Source of the DNA: an uncultured Clostridia bacterium
GTDB taxonomy: Bacteria > Bacillota > Clostridia > Lachnospirales > Anaerotignaceae
Length of the DNA: 25,084 nucleotides
Direction: 5' to 3'
Assembly: GCA_910583755.1 (NCBI GenBank)
Contig: CAJTZO010000036.1
Location: forward strand, 1 to 25,084
This document shows positions 7,121 to 14,901 of the stretch, piece by piece. A program made the translations under genes and the position numbers. Under the pieces are notes generated by a model. It searched no databases, was not told the origin of the DNA, and saw only the letters and a list, made by a program, of their open reading frames with translations. Within the stretch, counting starts at the first letter, position 1; the number at the start of each line of letters is the position of its first letter.

Positions 7121-7134
7121 GGAATAAAAATTCC
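7121..7134. promoter_or_regulatory. palindrome between divergent promoters (candidate operator)
   Basis: GGAAT-AAAA-ATTCC, a perfect 5-bp inverted repeat, lies between the leftward promoter at 7044-7072 and the rightward promoter at 7157-7185. Its position suits a regulator of both genes, such as the RpiR-family protein, but it is short and the region is AT-rich. Confidence 0.3.
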
Positions 7135-7156
7135 ACACTTGAAACAATAAGATAAA

Positions 7157-7185
7157 TTGCAGTTTTTAAAAGGAAGTGTTATACT
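7157..7185 (+). promoter_or_regulatory. extended -10 promoter for the aminopeptidase gene
   Basis: TTGCAG (7157-7162), a 17-bp spacer, then TATACT (7180-7185) preceded by TGT (an extended -10). The start codon is 32 bp downstream, with AAAGGAAC as ribosome binding site. Confidence 0.65.
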
Positions 7186-7216
7186 GAAACAAACGGAATA
7201 AGAAAGGAACATAAAA

Positions 7217-8338
7217 ATGAGAGATGAAAGATTAGAAAAATTAGCGGATGTATTGGTACAGTATTCTACTGGTGTAAAAGCAGGGGATGATGTTTGTATT
7301 TCAGCAGAGGATTGTGCGTTACCATTTATACAAGCAGTTGCAAGGGCAGCTGTTCGAGCAGGGGGAATTATTCGCTATTTTGTGGATATGCCAAGTGTAG
7401 ATGCGATAATTGTAAAAGAAGGAAACAATACACAAATTGCACAACCTAATTTTCGCTTTGGGGAATGTGCAAAAAGTGATGTATGGATTAGTGCATGGGG
7501 GAGTGATAATGTTAAAACATTTCAAAATATAGATAGTGAAAAATTAAAAATAAGACGTTTAGCAAATGGGGAAAACAGAAAAATTTATTCTGAAAGAATG
7601 GGAAATGGTCTTTTACGCTGGTGTGGAACACAATTCCCTACCAATGGTGATGCGCAAAATGCAGGCATGAGTTTAGAGGAATATGAGGACTTTGTTTATC
7701 AAGCAGGATTTTTAAATGAAAAAAATCCAGTTGAGAAGTGGAAAGAAATGGAATCCTATCAGCAAAACTGGGTAGAATATCTGAATACCAAAAAAGAACT
7801 TCATATCCTTTCAAAAGATACGGATATTACCATCAATATTTCAGGCAGAAAATGGATGAATTGTTGTGGAAAAGAAAATTTTCCAGATGGGGAAATTTTT
7901 ACTTCTCCTGTAGAAAATGATATTAATGGATATATTACTTTTTCTTATCCCTCCATTATCAATGGACACGAATTTGAGGAAGTAAAACTTGTGGTAAAAC
8001 AAGGTAGAATTATAGAAGCAAGTTGTAAAAATGAGCAAAAACAAAAAGATTTACTTTCTTATATTGATACGGATGAAGGTTCCCATTATTTTGGAGAAGT
8101 TGCGATTGGTACCAATTATGGAATTCAAAAACATACAAAAAATATATTATTTGATGAAAAGATAGGTGGTTCCATTCATATGGCGATTGGAGAAGCTTTC
8201 CAAGAAGCGGGCGGAAAAAATCAATCTGCGATTCATTGGGATATGATAAATGACATGAAACAGCAAGGAGAAATTTATGCAGATGGACAGCTTTTTTACC
8301 AAAATGGTCATTTTATACAGGAAGTGTTAAAAAAATAA
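7217..8338 (+). CDS. M29-family (thermophilic-type) metallo-aminopeptidase
   Basis: 373 residues. It matches the AmpS/PepS/aminopeptidase T family (MEROPS M29): exopeptidases that remove N-terminal residues using two metal ions. The expected metal ligands are visible in order: E226 (DGEIFTSPVEN), E294 (FGEVAIGTN), H321 (GGSIHMAIG), and H340 with D342 (SAIHWDM). The N-terminal domain opens with the characteristic RLEKLADVLVQYSTGVKAGD. There is no signal peptide, so it should act on peptides in the cytoplasm. Start choice rests on AAAGGAAC and the extended -10 promoter just upstream. It is transcribed divergently from an RpiR-type regulator and has no downstream partner; the next gene has its own promoter. 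No clear terminator follows, but a degenerate hairpin repeat occupies the first 80 bp downstream. Confidence 0.9.
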   Translation: MRDERLEKLADVLVQYSTGVKAGDDVCISAEDCALPFIQAVARAAVRAGGIIRYFVDMPSVDAIIVKEGNNTQIAQPNFRFGECAKSDVWISAWGSDNVKTFQNIDSEKLKIRRLANGENRKIYSERMGNGLLRWCGTQFPTNGDAQNAGMSLEEYEDFVYQAGFLNEKNPVEKWKEMESYQQNWVEYLNTKKELHILSKDTDITINISGRKWMNCCGKENFPDGEIFTSPVENDINGYITFSYPSIINGHEFEEVKLVVKQGRIIEASCKNEQKQKDLLSYIDTDEGSHYFGEVAIGTNYGIQKHTKNILFDEKIGGSIHMAIGEAFQEAGGKNQSAIHWDMINDMKQQGEIYADGQLFYQNGHFIQEVLKK

Positions 8339-8344
8339 AGTTTT

Positions 8345-8412
8345 TTCTTCCTTTCAAGAAAGAAATTTTTTTTAAAAAGCTTGCAGAGTTTGAAGTGAAG
8401 TCTAAAGGTTTT
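8345..8412 (-). repeat. degenerate relative of the repeat family, inverted
   Basis: Read on the minus strand it gives AAAACCTTTAGACTTCACTT, CAAACTCTGCAAGC, an A/T run, then TTTCTTTCTTGAAAGGAAG. This is the same order as the left part of copies A-C (AAAACCTTGAG, CAAACTCC, TTCTTTCTTGAAAGAA). It lies between the aminopeptidase stop and the aspS promoter. The match is by eye and imperfect. Confidence 0.4.
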
Positions 8413-8426
8413 TATTTTTAAATGCA

Positions 8427-8463
8427 TTGCTTTTATTGTGAAATTATGGTATCTTATAAGATA
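8427..8463 (+). promoter_or_regulatory. promoter of the aspS-gatCAB operon with palindrome over the -10
   Basis: TTGCTT (8427-8432), a 17-bp spacer, then TATCTT (8450-8455) with an upstream TG (extended -10). The -10 is the left half of a perfect 14-bp palindrome, TATCTTATAAGATA (8450-8463), which is a candidate operator. The 160-bp leader shows no T-box features (no GGTGG-type T-box or long specifier stem). Confidence 0.5.
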
Positions 8464-8500
8464 GTTTTAAATTAGATTCAATAAAGGAGAGAACAAAAAG

Positions 8501-9829
8501 ATGGATTTTGTAACAGGTAGCTGTGAAACAAAAGATATGGAAATTGCTGATTTAATACAAGCAGAAGACAATTCTATAGTAAAAACACATGGTATGATTT
8601 ATTCCATTAAAAATATGGGGGATTTTGGTTTTTTAACATTGCGTAAAAGAGATGGTCTTGTACAATGTGTCTTTAATAAAGGAGAATCTGCATTTGCATT
8701 GGAAGATTTAGGTGTTGAAATGTCTGTGAATGTAGAAGGAAAACTGAAAAAAGATGAAAGAGCACCAGGCGGCTTTGAAGTTCATCTGTTAAAGGCAGAA
8801 GTTTTAACAAAACCAAAAGAAGCACCTGCAATTAATCTTTCAAAAAGAAAGCTAGGAATGTCTTTAGAAACCAATATTGCACAGCGTCCCATTACATTGA
8901 GAAATAATAGAGAACGTGCAATTTTTAAAATACAAGAAGGCATTATTCGAGGATTCCGAGAATATTTTATGAAACATGGTTTTACAGAAATCAATACTCC
9001 TAAAATTGTGGCAAGTGGTGCAGAAGGTGGAGCAAATATATTTAAGCTGGATTATTTTGGGAAAAAAGCTTATTTAGCACAAAGCCCTCAGTTTTATAAA
9101 CAAATGTTGGTAGGCGTTTATGAAAAAGTATTTGAAATCAGTCATGTTTTTAGAGCAGAAAAACATAATACTACAAGACATTTAAATGAATATCTGGGAA
9201 TTGATATGGAAATGGGATTTATTGATAGTTTTGTAGACCTGATGGAAGTAGAAACAGGTGCCTTAAAATATACAATGGAACTATTAAAAAGGGAATATGC
9301 AAAAGAAATTAAATTATTAAATGTACCAATTCCAGAAATTGATACCATTCCAATGGTACGTTTTAAAGATGCAAAAGAAATGATTGCAAAAGAATATAAC
9401 CGAAAAATCAAAGACCCTTATGATTTAGAACCAGAAGAAGAGCAACTGATTTCAAAATTGTTTGCAGAAAAATATCAAAGTGAATTTGTTTTTGTAACCC
9501 ACTATCCTGTAAAAAAACGTCCTTTTTATGCAATGGATGACCCAGAAAATGATAAATTTACGTTAAGTTTTGACTTACTGTTCCGTGGAATGGAAATTAC
9601 AACGGGTGGACAAAGAATCCATGATTATGATACACAAGTAGCAAAAATGCAGTCAAAAGGTTTAAGCTCAGAAGACTTTGAAAGTTATTTGATGATTCAT
9701 AAGCATGGTATGCCACCACATGGTGGTTGGGGAATTGGGCTGGAAAGACTTTGTATGAAACTATTAGACGAAACGAACGTTCGTGTTGCAGCAATGTTCC
9801 CAAGAGATATGAGTAGATTAGAGCCATAA
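8501..9829 (+). CDS. aspS: archaeal-type aspartyl-tRNA synthetase, probably non-discriminating
   Basis: 442 residues, far shorter than the usual bacterial AspRS (about 590), and it lacks the bacterial GAD insertion. An OB-fold anticodon-binding domain (about 15-105; NMGDFGFLTLRKRDGLVQCV) precedes the class II core: motif 2 FRAEKHNTTRHLNEY (217-231) and motif 3 GGWGIGLERL (408-417). This is the archaeal/eukaryotic AspRS type found as a second AspRS in some Clostridia. Placed directly before gatC-gatA-gatB it most likely charges tRNA(Asn) with Asp, which GatCAB then amidates to Asn-tRNA(Asn). AsnRS is also related, but the genomic setting favours Asp. The start has AAAGGAGAG about 11 bp upstream. 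gatC follows after 72 bp with no terminator, so one transcript is likely. Whether it is truly non-discriminating cannot be read with certainty here. Confidence 0.88.
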   Translation: MDFVTGSCETKDMEIADLIQAEDNSIVKTHGMIYSIKNMGDFGFLTLRKRDGLVQCVFNKGESAFALEDLGVEMSVNVEGKLKKDERAPGGFEVHLLKAEVLTKPKEAPAINLSKRKLGMSLETNIAQRPITLRNNRERAIFKIQEGIIRGFREYFMKHGFTEINTPKIVASGAEGGANIFKLDYFGKKAYLAQSPQFYKQMLVGVYEKVFEISHVFRAEKHNTTRHLNEYLGIDMEMGFIDSFVDLMEVETGALKYTMELLKREYAKEIKLLNVPIPEIDTIPMVRFKDAKEMIAKEYNRKIKDPYDLEPEEEQLISKLFAEKYQSEFVFVTHYPVKKRPFYAMDDPENDKFTLSFDLLFRGMEITTGGQRIHDYDTQVAKMQSKGLSSEDFESYLMIHKHGMPPHGGWGIGLERLCMKLLDETNVRVAAMFPRDMSRLEP

Positions 9830-9901
9830 AAAGGATTTTATGACTGGCTTTTAGTTTTGCTATCAGTGTAGCAGTTATTTTTGAGAAAGGAACTTATTTT
9901 T

Positions 9902-10189
9902 ATGAAGATTACAGATGAATTATTAGATTATATTGGAATCCTTGCCCGTTTAAATATTTCAGAACAGGAAAGAGAAAAAACAAAACAAGAAATTAACAAA
10001 ATTGTAGAATATATGGATATTTTAAATGAATTGGATACAACAGATATTGAAGCAATGAGTCATACTTTTCCAGTTAAAAATGTGTTTCGTGAAGATGCAG
10101 TACAACCTTCTGTTGAAAGAGAATATGTTATATTAAATGCAGCAAATAAAAAAGAAGGCTGTTTCAAAGTACCAAAAGCAGTAGAATAA
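9902..10189 (+). CDS. gatC: Asp/Glu-tRNA amidotransferase subunit C
   Basis: 95 residues, normal GatC length. It has the typical opening (ITDELLDYIGILARLNISEQE) and the family's middle motif (VEYMDILNELDTTDIEAMSHT) and C-terminal VFREDAV. GatC is the small helical clamp that wraps between GatA and GatB and is needed for stable assembly of the amidotransferase. The start at ATG 9902 is chosen because AAAGGAA (9886-9892) lies 9 bp upstream; an in-frame TTG at 9881 would place that site inside the gene. The stop codon is followed directly by GGAGG for gatA (13-bp gap), which shows translational coupling within the operon. Confidence 0.93.
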   Translation: MKITDELLDYIGILARLNISEQEREKTKQEINKIVEYMDILNELDTTDIEAMSHTFPVKNVFREDAVQPSVEREYVILNAANKKEGCFKVPKAVE

Positions 10190-10202
10190 GGAGGATGCAA
10201 CT

Positions 10203-11666
10203 ATGGATTTATGTCAGCTATCGGCGTTAGAGCTGGGCAAAAAAATCAAAGTAAAAGAAGTCAGCGTTGTAGAAGCAACGAAAGCCGTTTTAGAAAATAT
10301 CGAAAAAAAAGAAAAAAATTATCATTGTTATGTTACTGTTTGTAAGGAAGAAGCCTTAGCGCAAGCGGAAAAAGTGCAGAAAAAAATAGATAAGGGGGAA
10401 TTAACTTCTCCTTTGGCAGGAGTACCTGCGGCAGTGAAAGATAATATGTGTACTAAAGGAATGCAAACTTCTTGTTCTTCTCGTATGTTAGAAACCTTTA
10501 AACCAATTTATACTGCAACAGCTGTACAAAAATTGGAAGATGCTGGTGCAGTTATTGTAGGGAAAACTAATATGGATGAGTTTGCCATGGGCAGCACTTC
10601 AGAAACATCTTATTTTGGTATTACTAAAAATCCGTGGAATGAGGCTCATGTTCCGGGTGGTAGCAGTGGCGGTTCTGCGGCAGCTGTTGCAGCACAGGAA
10701 GCAATTTATACCTTAGGTTCTGATACAGGTGGTTCTATTCGACAACCAGCTTCTTATTGTGGTATCACAGGTTTAAAACCAACTTATGGCTCTGTATCCC
10801 GTTATGGTTTAATTGCCTATGCATCTTCCTTAGACCAAATTGGTCCTATGGCGAAAACAGTAGAAGATGTTGCAGAAATTTATAAAACGATTGCAGGACA
10901 TGATGAAAGAGATAGTACTTCTGTTAACCAACCAGCACCAAGTTTTACTTTATGTGAAGATATGAAAGGTAAAAAAATAGGTATTCCTGTTGACTTTTTT
11001 GGAGAGGGAATTGATGTTGACGTTAAAGAAACAATTTATCAAGCAGCAAAAGTATATGAAAGTTTGGGTGCAAGTATAGAGGAATTTAAAATGCCTACCA
11101 TTAAATATGCCATTCCTGCTTACTATATTGCCGCTTGTGCAGAAGCAAGTAGTAATTTGTCCCGTTATGATGGAATTAAATATGGTCATTGTGCGGAAAA
11201 ATATGATGATTTAGTAGACTTATATTATCAATCAAGAAGTGAAGGCTTTGGCTCTGAAGTAAAAAAGAGAATTTTGATTGGAGCTTTTGTATTAAGTAGT
11301 GGTTACTATGATGCTTATTATAATAAAGCATTGCAAGTAAAAGCATTGATTAAACAATCCTATGATAATGCTTTCCAAAAGTATGATTTTCTTTTGACGC
11401 CAACAGCACCAACTACCGCACCAAAGATAGGAGAAAGTTTTAAAGACACCTTAAAAATGTATTTAAGTGATATTTGTACAGTTTCTGTAAATTTAGCCGG
11501 ACTACCAGGACTTGTAGTGCCATGTGGCTTTGATAAAAAAGGGTTACCGATTGGTTTACAGTTGATTGGTAAGGCATTTGATGAAGAAACATTATTAAAT
11601 GCAGGTTTTGCATTCCAAAAAGAAACTGATTTTCATACAAAATCACCAGAAGGAAAGGAGGCATAA
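10203..11666 (+). CDS. gatA: Asp/Glu-tRNA amidotransferase subunit A (amidase)
   Basis: 487 residues, full length. The amidase-signature catalytic triad is intact: K79 (AAVKDN), S154 (PGGSSGGS) and S178 (DTGGSIRQPASYCG). These are the same residue numbers I recall for the characterised Staphylococcus GatA. This subunit hydrolyses glutamine and passes ammonia to GatB, where the misacylated Asp-tRNA(Asn) or Glu-tRNA(Gln) is activated and amidated. The start follows AAGGAGG by 7 bp. gatB begins 5 bp after the stop codon, with AAAGGAGG inside the gatA 3' end, so the two are co-translated. Nothing is missing or unusual in the catalytic core. Confidence 0.96.
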   Translation: MDLCQLSALELGKKIKVKEVSVVEATKAVLENIEKKEKNYHCYVTVCKEEALAQAEKVQKKIDKGELTSPLAGVPAAVKDNMCTKGMQTSCSSRMLETFKPIYTATAVQKLEDAGAVIVGKTNMDEFAMGSTSETSYFGITKNPWNEAHVPGGSSGGSAAAVAAQEAIYTLGSDTGGSIRQPASYCGITGLKPTYGSVSRYGLIAYASSLDQIGPMAKTVEDVAEIYKTIAGHDERDSTSVNQPAPSFTLCEDMKGKKIGIPVDFFGEGIDVDVKETIYQAAKVYESLGASIEEFKMPTIKYAIPAYYIAACAEASSNLSRYDGIKYGHCAEKYDDLVDLYYQSRSEGFGSEVKKRILIGAFVLSSGYYDAYYNKALQVKALIKQSYDNAFQKYDFLLTPTAPTTAPKIGESFKDTLKMYLSDICTVSVNLAGLPGLVVPCGFDKKGLPIGLQLIGKAFDEETLLNAGFAFQKETDFHTKSPEGKEA

Positions 11667-11671
11667 ACATC

Positions 11672-13108
11672 ATGGAGTTTGAAACCGTATTAGGGCTGGA
11701 AGTGCATACAGAGCTTGCAACAAACACAAAAATATTTTGCTCCTGTTCAACAGAATTTGGTGGAGAGCCAAATACACACGTTTGTGAAGTATGTAGTGGT
11801 ATGCCGGGTACTTTGCCAGTTTTAAATAAACAAGTTGTTGAGTTTGCAATTCGTACAGGTTTAGCAACTAATTGCGAAATTACAAGATATAATAAATTTG
11901 ATAGAAAAAATTATTTTTATCCTGATTTACCAAAAGCATATCAAGTATCTCAGCTTTATCTACCAATTTGTCAAAATGGGCATATTGATATTGAGGTAAA
12001 TGGTGTGAAAAAAGCAATCCGTATTAAAGAGATTCATATGGAGGAAGACGCAGGAAAACTAATACATGACCCTTGGGATGATTGTACTTTAGTAGATTAT
12101 AACCGTTGTGGTGTGCCACTTTTGGAAATTGTTAGTGAGCCAGACTTTTCCAATGGAGAAGAAGTTATTGCTTATTTAACAAAGTTAAAAGCCATATTAC
12201 AATATACAGGTGTTTCTGATTGTAAAATGGAACAAGGTTCCTTGAGAGCAGATGTCAATCTTTCTGTCAAACCAGTTGGTGCAAAAGAACTTGGTACCAG
12301 AACAGAAATGAAAAATATCAATTCTTTTAAAGCTATTGCAAGAGCGATTGAAGGAGAAAGAGCAAGACAAATTGAATTGATAAAAGAAGGAAAAAAAGTA
12401 ATTCAAGAAACTAGAAGATGGGACGATAATAAAGGAGCAAGCTATGCAATGCGTTCCAAAGAAAATGCACAGGATTATAGATATTTCCCAGAGCCTGACC
12501 TTGTTCCGATTGAAATTGATGATGAGTGGATTGAAAAAGTGAGACAATCTTTGCCAGAATTACCAGAGGCAAAAAAGGCAAGATATATGTCAGAGTATCA
12601 ATTACCAGAATATGATGTAGATATTATTACAGGTTCTAAAGACCTTGTAAAAATTTTTGAAGAAGCCTATGAAGTTTGTAACAACGCAAAAGAAGTTTCT
12701 AACTGGATTATGGGAGAGGTACTTCGCCTTGCATCAGAGACAAGCACCTTACCAGAAGATATTTCTTTTGATGCCAAAAATTTAGGAAAGTTAATCCTTC
12801 TTGTAAAAAATGGTGTTGTCAATCGAAATACTGCAAAAGAAGTATTTGAAAAAATGTTTTCTGATAATGTAGAGCCAGAAAAATATATTGAAGAAAATAA
12901 TTTAAAAATGGTAAATGATGATGGTGCTGTACAAGAAGTAGTAGCAAAAGCGATAGAAGCAAATCCAAATTCTATTATACAATATAAAGAAGGAAATGAA
13001 AAAGTAAGTAAATTCTTAATGGGGCAATGTATGAAACAGTTAAAAGGAAAAGCAAATCCTGCCGTTGTTACAAAAATATTAGAAGAAGAACTTTCCAAAT
13101 TGAAATAA
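11672..13108 (+). CDS. gatB: Asp/Glu-tRNA amidotransferase subunit B
   Basis: 478 residues, full length. It opens with the family signature FETVLGLEVHTELAT. A zinc site is visible as C23-x-C25 and C38-x2-C41 (FCSCST, HVCEVCSG). The kinase/amidotransferase core includes MEEDAGKL, VDYNRCGVPLLEIVSEPD and ALRAD-type LRADVN motifs. The helical and YqeY-like tail domain (about 300-478) binds tRNA. It phosphorylates the Asp or Glu esterified to tRNA and transfers ammonia from GatA. It is the last gene of the aspS-gatCAB operon; a strong intrinsic terminator follows 24 bp after the stop codon. Confidence 0.96.
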   Translation: MEFETVLGLEVHTELATNTKIFCSCSTEFGGEPNTHVCEVCSGMPGTLPVLNKQVVEFAIRTGLATNCEITRYNKFDRKNYFYPDLPKAYQVSQLYLPICQNGHIDIEVNGVKKAIRIKEIHMEEDAGKLIHDPWDDCTLVDYNRCGVPLLEIVSEPDFSNGEEVIAYLTKLKAILQYTGVSDCKMEQGSLRADVNLSVKPVGAKELGTRTEMKNINSFKAIARAIEGERARQIELIKEGKKVIQETRRWDDNKGASYAMRSKENAQDYRYFPEPDLVPIEIDDEWIEKVRQSLPELPEAKKARYMSEYQLPEYDVDIITGSKDLVKIFEEAYEVCNNAKEVSNWIMGEVLRLASETSTLPEDISFDAKNLGKLILLVKNGVVNRNTAKEVFEKMFSDNVEPEKYIEENNLKMVNDDGAVQEVVAKAIEANPNSIIQYKEGNEKVSKFLMGQCMKQLKGKANPAVVTKILEEELSKLK

Positions 13109-13132
13109 TGACTAAAAAAAGCAGATAAAATG

Positions 13133-13173
13133 AAAAATCTTTCTACAATTCTACTTTGTGGAAAGATTTTTTT
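13133..13173 (+). terminator. intrinsic terminator of the aspS-gatCAB operon
   Basis: Stem AAAAATCTTTC (13133-13143) pairs with GAAAGATTTTT (13161-13171), with partial further pairing in the loop, and ends in a U-tract. This terminator carries no repeat insertion, unlike several others in the window. Confidence 0.8.
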
Positions 13174-13280
13174 GCGTAAATTCGACAAATTATTAAAAAT
13201 ATTTTAAAAAATTTTCATTTTTTATTGTATTTTATAAAAAACAAAAAAAGCCTGTAACTACAAGGTATGCGCTATGTCGA

Positions 13281-13340
13281 AAGAATATTCTTAAGATTTT
13301 TGAAATTTTTCTTGACAATTTTTTTAAGACTTAATATAAT
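13281..13340 (+). promoter_or_regulatory. consensus sigma-A promoter with upstream palindrome for the NlpC/P60 gene
   Basis: TTGACA (13312-13317), a 17-bp spacer, then TATAAT (13335-13340): a perfect consensus. A perfect 12-bp palindrome, AAGAATATTCTT (13281-13292), lies 20 bp upstream of the -35 and may bind a regulator. No riboswitch motif (such as the GGGG-rich ydaO type) was seen in the leader. Confidence 0.8.
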
Positions 13341-13384
13341 ATTGTTGTAATAAATGCGTAATAAATATGGAGGATAATCTTACA

Positions 13385-14659
13385 ATGAGTAAATATAAAG
13401 TGTTAAAAAGGATATTGGTAGCGGTCACTACCATTTGTATTTTAAGTACAGCAACTGTTTTTGCCGCAGCAAGTGGAACCATCAATGATGATGGGGTAAA
13501 TGTTCGTTCTGCTGCAAATCTGGGTGCAGATGTTTTAGGAACAGCAGACAAAGGAACAGAATTAGTATTACATGGTAGAGATGGAGATTGGTACCAAGTT
13601 ACTTTTAATGGCAATCAGAATGCTTATGTTTCTGCAAACTACTTTGATGTGACAAGAGCAGAAGGAAAAGTACAAGGTACAAACATTAATGTTCGGACAG
13701 GCAGTAATACTAAAAGTGATGTCATTAAAACAGTAACAGATGGTGATGTGATTACTGTAATTGGAAAATTAGATGGCTGGTATCAATTAGCTTATAACAA
13801 TGGAAATGCTTATATTAGTAAAGATTATTTAAATGGTGATATGTTAACCTACCTTCCTTCTGTTTCTGCAACAGCAGAACCAAAAGAAGAGAAAAAAGAA
13901 GATACAGAGGATAAGAAGGAAGATACAAAGCAAGAAGAAAAAGAAGATGACAAAAAAGAAGACAACAAAAAAGAAGACAACAAAAAAGAGGAAAGCAAAG
14001 ATACAGAAAAAAAAGAAGAAACAGATAATAATAATGAAGCAAGTACATATGGTGTTGTAATTGCAGAATCTTATTTAAGAGTTAGAAGTTCTGCTTCAAC
14101 CAATGGGGAAGTATTAGAAAATTTAGCTGGTGGTGAAATTTTTGATGTAATGCAGTCTGGTGCGGACTGGTTAAAAATTAAAACAGCAGAAGGTACAACA
14201 GGCTATGTTAGTACAGAATATGTATCTTTGAGAACAGGCAAAAAACCGGAAACAAAAACAGTGTTACCTGCTCCTTCTAGTAAAGCAAATGAGGTAATCT
14301 CTTATGCAAAACAATTTTTAGGTACTCCTTATGTATGGGGTGGTACAGACTTAGAAAATGGTGTGGACTGTTCTGGATATGTTTTTGCAGTAATGCAAAA
14401 ATTTGGTGTTACTTTAAATAGAAGTTCTGCCAGTATGACATCAAATGGTGTGCCAGTGAAAAAAAGCGAATTGGCACCAGGAGACTTAGTATTCTTTGAT
14501 ACAGATAGAAATGGTGGTATTTCTCATGTTGGTATTTATATTGGAAATGACCAATATATCCATTCTTCTTCTGGTAGTAAATCTGGTGTTATTATTTCAG
14601 ACATAACAGATTCTTATAGTCAAACTACATATGTAACAGCAAGACGTGTGTTAAAATAA
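13385..14659 (+). CDS. secreted SH3-domain NlpC/P60 cell-wall endopeptidase
   Basis: 424 residues. A signal peptide (MSKYKVLKRILVAVTTICIL, then STATVFA) directs export. Two bacterial SH3 domains follow (about 30-90 and 93-152; motifs GVNVRSA and NINVRTG), then a Lys/Glu/Asp-rich low-complexity linker (about 166-218), a third SH3 (about 222-285; YLRVRSS), and a C-terminal NlpC/P60 domain (about 303-424). The catalytic triad is visible: C329 (DCSGYV), H381 (SHVGIYIG) and H393 (YIHSSS). Such enzymes cut peptide bonds in peptidoglycan stem peptides, with SH3 domains binding the wall. ATG 13385 is preferred because TGGAGG lies 11 bp upstream; the in-frame ATG at 13367 overlaps that ribosome binding site and has none of its own. 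It stands alone behind a perfect promoter and is followed by duplicated terminators around repeat B. Confidence 0.93.
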   Translation: MSKYKVLKRILVAVTTICILSTATVFAAASGTINDDGVNVRSAANLGADVLGTADKGTELVLHGRDGDWYQVTFNGNQNAYVSANYFDVTRAEGKVQGTNINVRTGSNTKSDVIKTVTDGDVITVIGKLDGWYQLAYNNGNAYISKDYLNGDMLTYLPSVSATAEPKEEKKEDTEDKKEDTKQEEKEDDKKEDNKKEDNKKEESKDTEKKEETDNNNEASTYGVVIAESYLRVRSSASTNGEVLENLAGGEIFDVMQSGADWLKIKTAEGTTGYVSTEYVSLRTGKKPETKTVLPAPSSKANEVISYAKQFLGTPYVWGGTDLENGVDCSGYVFAVMQKFGVTLNRSSASMTSNGVPVKKSELAPGDLVFFDTDRNGGISHVGIYIGNDQYIHSSSGSKSGVIISDITDSYSQTTYVTARRVLK

Positions 14660-14663
14660 AAAG

Positions 14664-14686
14664 AAGCAGGTATAATGCCTGCTTTT
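14664..14686 (+). terminator. gene-proximal terminator hairpin at repeat B
   Basis: Stem AAGCAGG (14664-14670) and CCTGCTT (14678-14684), followed by only two more T before repeat B continues. It is a diverged copy (17 of 21 bases) of the hairpin at 14902-14922. Confidence 0.65.
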
Positions 14687-14899
14687 AGTTTGTCAAAAAA
14701 CCTTGAGGGCTACCCATCAAACTCCTAATTCTTTCTTGAAAGAAACAAACAAAGAACTTTTAGCGGAATTTTTGTTTCCTGAAAAGTATTAATTTTTATA
14801 AGGAAAAACAATAGCTTTTCCACAGAAGTTTTTTGTCCAACTTTTTAAAAAAGTTGATGGGTGTGGGTGAAACTCAAAAAAAGACTTTATTAACAGAAT
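14684..14899 (+). repeat. copy B of the terminator-associated repeat
   Basis: It begins TTTAGTTTGTCAAAAAACC and ends TTTATTAACAGAAT, with weakly matching inverted ends. It has the same internal order as A and C: TTGAGGG/CCCATCAA stem, TTCTTTCTTGAAAGAA, GGAA/TTTCC, GGAAAA/TTTTCC (14802-14821), CCAACTTTTT/AAAAAAGTTG (14837-14856), and a damaged GTGGGTGAAACTCA hairpin. It is the most diverged of the three full copies. It has no open reading frame. With its flanking hairpins it fills most of the 345-bp gap 14660-15004. Confidence 0.78.
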
Positions 14900-14901
14900 G
14901 G

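Noticed and set aside
8339..8500. T-box leader for the synthetase operon
   Set aside because: The leader is short and lacks a T-box sequence or long specifier stem; it contains a repeat remnant and a promoter instead.
12667..13188. 173-codon open frame opposite gatB
   Set aside because: It lies antisense to a clearly conserved gene, shows no family motif and runs into the terminator.
13174..13384. c-di-AMP (ydaO-type) riboswitch before the cell-wall hydrolase
   Set aside because: The conserved G-rich motifs are missing and the promoter lies only 45 bp before the start codon, leaving no room.
13815..14048. Leucine-rich open frame on the minus strand
   Set aside because: It is the complement of the Lys/Glu-rich linker of the NlpC/P60 protein; low-complexity coding sequence keeps the reverse strand open.
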